From Elysia marginata (Eukaryota > Mollusca > Gastropoda > Plakobranchidae), in the NCBI GenBank assembly GCA_019649035.1, contig BMAT01012718.1:4312-24803 (forward strand): a stretch of 20,492 bases of DNA, given 5' to 3'. Made by a program: the position numbers and the translations under genes. Shown here piece after piece: positions 11,201-20,200 of the stretch. Position 1 is the stretch's first letter; every line of letters begins with the position of its first letter. The notes beneath the pieces are model-generated. The model ran no database searches and was not told the DNA's origin. It worked only from the letters and a program-made list of their open reading frames with translations.

Positions 11201-14200
11201 TTCAAAGTAAAGAGTCTGTATAAGTTGTTTCTTTGACTTAATTGTGATTGAATATTTATCACAAAGGTTTAATTTTCTTAAAATTATAAATTTCATTGCT
11301 TGCTGACTTTCTTAAAGCCTCTTAATTTCACGTTATAATCTTTAGGTCTTTAAATCACTCCATTCACTTGTTATCAACAGTTACAATGAAACCTTTGTAG
11401 TATAGTATCATTGTAATTTATTCAAATGCATTAAATAGCAAGATATGATTTTTTTCACACTGAACTTGCTGTCCTGACGAGCCAAAAGTATTTTATGGAA
11501 TGTTTTATGTATTTTTAAGGCAGAGCCTTTCTTTTTTTTTCAGTACCAATGCGCAAAATGGAATTTCCATTAAAGCTCTGAAAATAAGTAAGTATGTTAC
11601 TGCTTATATTTTACTACCATTATAATAGGTAAAATGCGGACTCTTAGAAGTAATACAGACTGCAGCAACAAACTATTTAATAAGTCAAGTGAAGTCTTAA
11701 TGTGTCTTTAATTATTTGTTTATGGAATCCTATAAGCATATGTTTTCAGGGTTATTTTTACTTTGAGGAAACACATGATGTTTTTACATAATTTTATATT
11801 TGTTATTTAATTTTCTCTTTCAGTGCAAAATAATTCTCCTCCATCATTGAAATCAAAAGCTGTACACAACAAGCCAAAAAGAAAACAAGCTGCATTCAAA
11901 CCGCCTCAAAAAGCAAAAGTATACATGTGAAAACAATAATAGATTATTTTGTTAAATTTTTGTTAATGCCAGATTGCATTTTAACCCTTAAAGGTTTAAT
12001 TCATCTATGGATCTGTCTCAGATCATACAAAGGTCTTGAATTTTTTATGCAAAGATTTAGATCATTAAGATTCTCTCATAATGGCTGAGGTGGCATAATT
12101 TTTATTTGATTAAAAGGAGGGAAGCATTAAAGTTGAAAAAGATATTTTTCAAAGCAACTTGTACAGCTGTCTTATTATAAGTTAATGCAGCAGGGAGTTG
12201 AATAAAAACAGTATCACCTTTTCAACAGGGTACAAGAAAGAGTATAGACTTATACATAAAGCTACCCCTCCATGAAATATGTATCCCTCAAAGGCTAGCA
12301 GTTAATATGGGCAATCCATTTTTTAACCTTGAAAAATCTTTTTTGACAGTTTTGAATCTTTCTTATAGCGGAAAACTTTTATGTTATTTTCACTATGTTT
12401 TTAAAAACTCCCTCTAGGCAAGTTAGCACAAAGCAGAATGTAAAACCAGATCTTTTATAATCATTTTTTTTTTGTAATTGTAATTTTTTTTGACTCGCCG
12501 TTTAGTTTACAAACATAAATCCCCATGCAGTGTTTTCTTTGCATAAGTAGGCCTATGAACTGAAAAAGAAACAAAAATTTCAAATAATGAAAGGAACTGA
12601 GTCCTTTTTGTTTGCTTGTTTTGCAGAAAGCAAAATGATAAGTTCTGGGTTCTAAAGATTTTTATATTTTATGAATAACATCTTAAGTAGTGCCAATATT
12701 TTGTGCTTTTCAGGTTGATTCATCTTGCTTAAATGACAAACCATCAGGAGATATGGTGAATTTTGGGAATCTCACTTGTCAAGAAAGAACAGAAACTGTA
12801 GACACACTGATATCTTCCTCAGCATTGGTTTTGACTCTCATCTATGACAATGGCAATGCATTGTGTTCTAAATTTCCAGCTGCCTCTGAACATGGCAAGG
12901 TTGTACAAATTATTTATGAAAATTCAAATAACATGTTTTCTTTTTAATTTAAAAAAGTGTCCATATTAGTTTAAAAACTGCTCATTTTTGCATGAGTGAA
13001 AAAAATTATGGTGATGCTATTGCAAATTTGTTATTTTTGGTTCGCTTTACTTCTCACAGGTCAAGGAACTAATTGTGTTAGCCAATCAAAGATGCTATTT
13101 GATTCCATCGGCCTTTGTCAAGAAAGAAGATATAGGGTGAGCTTTTCAAACTTAAAGCCTTAACTTCATATAATGCAGCTTTATGTGGCCTTAGTACTTA
13201 CTTTTGATGCTATAGCCATCTGATTAGTTGTTGAAGAAATTGTAGATAAAGAAATAGCAAAGCTGGGTTAACATCTTAACCTTATACAGTAGAACATGCC
13301 TACAACGGGATATTTTGTTCCAGAAGGTCTTGCAATTAGAACGCAAAGGCATTTTAGAAAAAAAACAACTAATTGCACTTGTACTGATGATAAGATTAGA
13401 TCTTCATGAATCATTTTGATCTAAACTCACAGTGCCTCTCACTTGTCATCATAAAGGCCGATGACAAACGCCCCATACAGCTTGAGCTTTCCCATGTCTC
13501 TTCCCATTAACAATGCACACTGTGATGTACGGAGCGCTGCATACACCACATCCAGTCACATTATCCTGACACCGGGCCGACCAGACTTAGCACTAAATCC
13601 ATAATGCCAGACACCAGGCGGATCAGCTACTAAGACCAAATTTAAAGTCCTTGGTTTGACTCAGCTGGGGATTGAACCTGTACCTCCCGATCTCTGAGCG
13701 AGTGTCTTTACCACTAGGCCACAGAGAAGTCTGGAAGTTGTTTTTTTTTTTAATGGACGTAGTTGTAGTTGTGGACAACTCTCTAAAATCTTTACTTTTC
13801 ACGATAGGTTTGTTAGAAAATGAAAGATATTTTTACCAAATTGTGAAATGGATATGTCTCATTATTCTCTGAGACTTTTCATTAAATGAAACCTTCATAT
13901 AATGATTTGTTGTTGTTTTTAGAGGCTGTAGCTAAAAATAGTCTGAATGTCTTGTGCCTCATTTATGGAAATCTTATAATTGGAATCTTTTGGAAATGAA
14001 CAAAAACTTTCAGATTACTTTTTTGTTTTTTAACACTGCATTAATCCCTTTTGGGAAATTTGACTTTGCTACTCAGCGAAACTGTGTTGCCACAGAGCAG
14101 CACCACTAATGCCCCAGCAGACCAAGGTAATTGCAACATGGCATGGTCAAGAATTGAACCCACAACCACTGAATCTTAGGTCCGACACACTAACCACTCT

Positions 14201-17200
14201 GCTACGCTGCCCCATGAGAGGATTCAAATTATATTCAAAGAATCATGTTTATTTACTCAGCCTATATTTGGCTCTAAATAACCCCCCCCTTCTCTCTATT
14301 ACCTGGAACTTGCAGACATGCAAAAACAAAATAATTCCAGGGGTTATAGACACCAGGTCCTTCTTGGGGTGGTAACTTTCAACAGTGATAGTTATCGTAA
14401 GACCATCATGCTTTGGAGAGAAGAAATTGCTAGAAAACAGATGACGAACCTTGCATAGGCGGCAATTAGAAGAAATGATCTTGATGAATTTCAAATCATG
14501 AGATCAAATCTAACAAAGCTAAAATTAAAAGCCTAGGCTTAAAAAACTTTGAATTATGAGGATTTTGAACTATCTGACTTTAATTTGGAAGGTTTTCATT
14601 GTGTCTAAATGTGAAATAGTCCCGTAAAATCAGAGTAGATGGGCTGCTAGTCTGAACCCATTCATTAAAATAATTTTTTTTAAATAGCAGATATAAAAAA
14701 AAAAATTTCCATCAATTTCAGAGAGCTTATAAAGAGCCTCATTATTAGGTTCACAAGATGTTTATGTTCAGATCACAAAATATTCAGCAACTTTTGTGTA
14801 TATGTGTCCTAGATAGATTAGGTTAATCTTTTTGTTAGTTTCTCTTAAACTAATGTTTTTTATTTAACATCGCAATAAGACCTTCAATTTTACTTAGTTA
14901 TCTTTTTTATGTTTTTTGTCTTTTTCCCAAAGTACCAAAATTTTGCAAATAATTTCTGCAACGGAAACAACAAAAATTATATGCAATTGCAAAGAATTTC
15001 TTATTGGACTGTGGCAACTGTTGGAACAAAAAGATGAGGATGGTAAATAATATTTTTTAAAATATTTCTGCATTGCTTTTTACTAACTTTGCCTTTTGTT
15101 CACTACACGTAAAGATTTGCTTTATCCCTTTAATAGTTTGGGGATGTCTAGTATACATTCCTTATTCATAGTATTTTTATTTTTATTTATTGTACAATTC
15201 TTATTAATGTGTACTTTATTTATTGTGAAATGAGTTAGAGAATACACTAACACTGTACTCAGCTCTCTCTTTAGAACTTTCTCATTACACAGAGAGGAAG
15301 AAGGCTCAGCAGGGAAGTTGTTTGAATATTATTTCTGTACTGTTTTGAACAGCAGTGATCAATAACAGTCATATCACTATTCTGGAGTTCAGCTTTAGAC
15401 ATGGATTAAGTCTAATGGGATAAAATTCTTTGTCTCAACTATCAGTTTTTATCTTGCTCATTTCTACAAAGCTGTTGTTCTGAGTGTGCTGCACTTTGGC
15501 TGTAAGACTTGGACAATCTACCAAAGGCATGTCAAGCTTCTAGACCAATATCACCAGTGCTGTCTGCAGCGCATCGAGGTTCAAATGATTTAACAAAGTG
15601 TTGAACTGCTCAAAATAGCTGAGATAGGAGACATTGATACTTGGTTTAATTACTTTCAGTTGACATGATCAGAATACCTGTTGCCCATGTCTGATGATAG
15701 ATTTCAAAAACAAATTTTCTATAGTGAGTTTTAAATGGGGCGTAGGCGAAGAGGAAGACTGACGCTTTGTTTCAATGATACCTTGAAAAAGATGGTCTGA
15801 AATTACAATATCGGTACAGTCCACTTGGAAAACATGGTTTCAAACATGTGTGCTTGGGGGAAACATATCAGAGAGCAAGCAGCTGCTTACAAACCGGCGA
15901 AACAACTGGTGCATACTGAAGGCATGCTTCAACTAATGCCAGAAGCAAATCTGGTGGATTTTCTGTGCAATGTCCTGTGTGCTCTCGGCATCTAACTTAG
16001 GACTCAGATCTCACTCTTGGGTGCAGAAGAATGAGGTGCTAGGCTGGATCTTATTGTCTATGATAGTCAACTTTTTATATGTTATATCAAACAGTTTAAG
16101 GCATGGATGAAAGATAAAGACTTTAATTTTACATGGAGGGAATTAGTTGAAGGCCGCAAATTTCTCCTTATAAGGCGTTGATATGAGAATTTCCACATTT
16201 TTCTCAGCTTTTAAATGTTTAAAATTGCATGACCTTTTAAACGTTTTATAGAAAGTTATTAGAAAGTCTTTTGATTGAAGATATAGAGAAAAAGCGGAAT
16301 AAATCTACTTGTAAAAGGCGTTTTGTCTGATCCAATTTTCTGACATCGAACTCAGGCTTACTAGTTGTGAGACATATGTTGTAGAGAGCATACAGCAATT
16401 TAAAAGAATTTTAATCTGTAAATGTTATCCTGAAAGATATTTTTTATACTAAATTTTTTTTAATGCTACCCAAGGTTTCCTATTTGAGTTTTGTCTGATA
16501 TACTCTTAGGCCTTTTATGATTATAAATGTCTCTGTCTTTGAAAAAGTTATGCTATTTTTTTAAATTATGATTTCTCAGAAACTTGTAATCTCGTGATTT
16601 GCTATATTTGGGAACCCAAATTTCAGTAAACAAGTCTGAGGACAAGTGTTTGTATGCTTATATCAGAAACAGATAAAATTATCAGTAACAGATAACATTT
16701 TTTTTTTACCTACAATTGCTGTCAGAGAGTCAATGTTAAGATGTTCAGCTACTTATGTCCCAAAAACTTTTTTTCCCATTAGTTTCAGACTCCGACTAAC
16801 ATTTTTTATGATATGTCTCTCAGTCAAAGTCAAACTGATTTAATTTTTTTTAATTGTGTGTGCTTGCAATTCTATTGTTTGCAATGTCAATGCATAAGAA
16901 ACAACAAAGCTTTGCAATAGACAGAATGCTCTCACCAGCTGTTAGTAAGCTAATCCTACTCTGTGTTTAGGTTATATATGCAGCAGGTCTGGAGTTTACA
17001 TTATACATCATGCAAAGCACAAGAGTAATTATACTAACCAATACTGACAATCATAATCATAAAAGTAACAACAATGATTTTGATAATAATGACAACAACA
17101 GTGAGGACTAGGCCTCTAAAATTGTTTTATGTATGTACTTCATAGTATTCACTGTATTACCGCATCATCATAATCATTATGGTAAAATCAAATCTGCTGT

Positions 17201-20200
17201 GGACAAAAAGCAAAAAACCTTTTTGTTTTTTAGGTCTGACATGTATTTTGTTGCAGATTCACCTCTTCAATGCACGAACTTACAGGATCCTTGTATAGCC
17301 AGCTGGCTTCTAGACCCAGAACAATCACCAAGCAGCTTTAAGCAAATGTGTCAAGTCGCAGGCATTCATTTAGAAAATGTGAGACCTTTTAGTCTGAAAA
17401 CAAGTTATATAATATTTTTTCCTAATTAAAATTTTAAAGATGTATTATGTCTTGATTATTTTTTCATAGTCCCATTTAGTTTAATTTATTTCTTTTGTTC
17501 TCAATGTGAACATCTTTTGTTATGGATATTATGTTTGATGTGGAATGGATCAAGGACATAAAAAGTGTTGGAAAAGGATTTGATTGTTCATTTATTTTTT
17601 TGTGCCATTAGGTCTGAAAATAATCACATATATGACATTTATGTTGTCTTTTACCCAGTTAAAAACGGTTTAGATTCCTATTAACAGAAAAACTATTGTA
17701 GCTGTAAAGTAAAATGCCTTGAAATTTATAAAAAATATTGAAGTTATTAAAACCATGACAAACTTGATGTAGATTAAACCTTATTTGCCAGTGTTAGTTT
17801 CACTGCTAGCAACAGGCTTAAAATTTATTTTTTTCATTGCATTCTCCTTCCTTTTTTCAGGATGATGATACATGGTTGAATTGCTTCAAGGCCACACCTT
17901 TATTGATGAAGAATCTAAAAACGAAACTTTCTTCTCTCAATCAATGGGCATTGTACACAGAGATAGAAATGAGACTTGTTCCGATTTTAGCCTGCATGGA
18001 GACAAGGCCAATCAACATCAATGTGTCTGTGTTTCTAAATTTTTCTGACATTCTGAAGGTAACTTGTGCAAGACCTTTTGTTTGATTGATATCCTTTCTT
18101 TCTCGCATGTTTGTTTTAGTGGTTTCTATACGTTAATGTGTTTTGTTTCAGTAAAACTGATGTCCTTCAATCATAAAAATTACTTTTTAATTGGTAGGTA
18201 AAAACTAGAATACTTCAAACTACATACCTTTGATTTCTCCAACTTAGTATCTTCCCACCCCATCTTCATATTTTTACAGAGTAAATTGACAAAGTTGGAG
18301 GAAAAGATTTACAAAGAGGTTGGCCACGAGTTCTCAATCAACAGCCACATGCAGCTACGTCAGGTTTGTCAAGAACTTTTTGTCAATTCACTTTGAATTA
18401 ATTTGCTGTCGCTTTTTATTGAAGTAATCAATATCAGGAACCTTAAAAATGTTAAGGCAAGTGATTCAAATTTTCAATGTTTATTCTCCCAGTGCAATCT
18501 TTTTTGAAAGATCTTTAAAAGAAAGTGCAGAAACAGAGCAACTTAAGTCAAGTTTTTATTTCTCCTATATAATATTGTAAGGATGCCAATTCAATTAAAT
18601 GTTTTCATTACTTTTTAAAAAATTATAAGCAATTTATGTTGGTATCGCCAAACCCTAAGGTTCTACGGTAAAGGAAAAATCATAATATCCACCTTCTTTT
18701 AAAAGTTGGTCTTGAAAGTGGCAGATAAATCTATTAGCACTGAAATTAAAAATATAAGAATGTACATTGTATGGGCATCATGATAACTATGTGGTGCTAT
18801 CGTTGTGGTGCTCAAAGAAAACTCTAAACATGGGTGAAATTGTCTATATTTGGCTCAATCAAGGTTTCTGATAGAGGAGCATTTTCTGAGTATTTTTCTT
18901 TTTTTTTAATTTGATTTCAATATTTCAAACGGATCACAAGATGTGCCTTTTTTAAATGGCGGGGTAGGAAAGTTGGAAATGGTGACAACAGTGTCTTAAG
19001 TTTAGTGAGATCATAAAATGGTCAAGTCGTTAAAGCACAAACTGAAATACTTTGCAGTTTGAGCTTCATCATTGACTCTGTCAGTTGACTTGTAAAAAGT
19101 TGCAGCTAGGCTATGCTAATGTAAGAATAACAATTTTGATATATTTTCCTAAATTTACAAGACCAACTATACAATGTATCTCTAAATTCCTATGTGTGTC
19201 TTGTAAAGAGTTTTCCTGGAGTACGACACATTTTGTCTTAACCTCTTCTTGACCTATAACGTACGCTGTACGTCCTTTTTGCCATGACAAGATGCTGACA
19301 CGACGTATAATGTACGTCGTCAAATCAGTGGATTTTGCTGTTCCCCATGATGCTTATTCGTACAATGTACGTCATGTTTTGCACTGCATAAGAGGGGCAT
19401 TTAATGCAGAGTTATTCAAAATCTGACTTTATAATTGGAGTTTAGTGATGTTAAAACTATACGAATATTCCCACTCTTTAACAAGAAACTGCCACATCAT
19501 GGCAATCAACAAAACCAATTATCAGTATCATGCATTTAATTTTTAAGACAATGTTTTGCCTATTTGGGATTTTATTAAAAAGAAATCTACTTTTAATGGG
19601 TCAGGTGAATAATACTTCTATAGATCTGCTTCAATTTTCCATATTGAAAATTTGAACTGTATCCTTTGCTTAGTGAATTTTGAAAGTATCAATTTTATGT
19701 TTAGTTTTACTCTACCGTCAATCAAGTTAGAATTCTTTTCTCCTGAACAGTTTTTTACAAGATTTGTGTACCAACACTTAAATATCAAAATGCATTTTTA
19801 AGGTTTTGTACAGCGAGCTCAAGCTTGACCAGATGCTGCCCACAAAGGTTAAGATAGGAAAAACGAGTGTTGCTCAGCTGAAGTCTACAAGTGAAGCCAG
19901 TCTGAACCAGTTTATTGATGTGCATCCTTTGCCGTCATTAATATTAGAATATAGACAGGTAAAGAAAAAAATTATCAGAACCTTAATCTACTGCTCAATA
20001 CTTTTGTCTCACTATTTTTTTCTTAACACATAGACCGAAAGGAGAGTTTCAGATGCTTGCCACAAAACTGTGATAAAACTGATAAATTAATGAAATTTTT
20101 CAAAATGTGGAATCTCAGAAAATGTATTATTCAAAATATTAAGGCCTTTTAATGTGAAAATTGTGGCATCTGACTCATTTGGACTGATTGAGAGAGAGGT

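Larger units (their letters stand above)
13137..14932 (+). other. POLN intron 6 (1796 bp) with two SINEs
   Basis: GTGAGC donor; CCCAAAG acceptor. It holds a possible hAT-type terminus at 13287, SINE relics at 13430-13735 and 14030-14217 (both antisense) and a C9 run at 14282-14289. The rest is AT-rich. Confidence 0.8.

Noticed and set aside
10005-14217. tRNA genes suggested by A and B boxes
   Set aside because: Acceptor and other stems do not close, and the sequences run into SINE bodies; they are SINE heads.
17133-17256. Upstream extension of the exon 8 open frame
   Set aside because: It precedes a good TTGTTGCAG acceptor, has no family similarity, and would break phase with exon 7.
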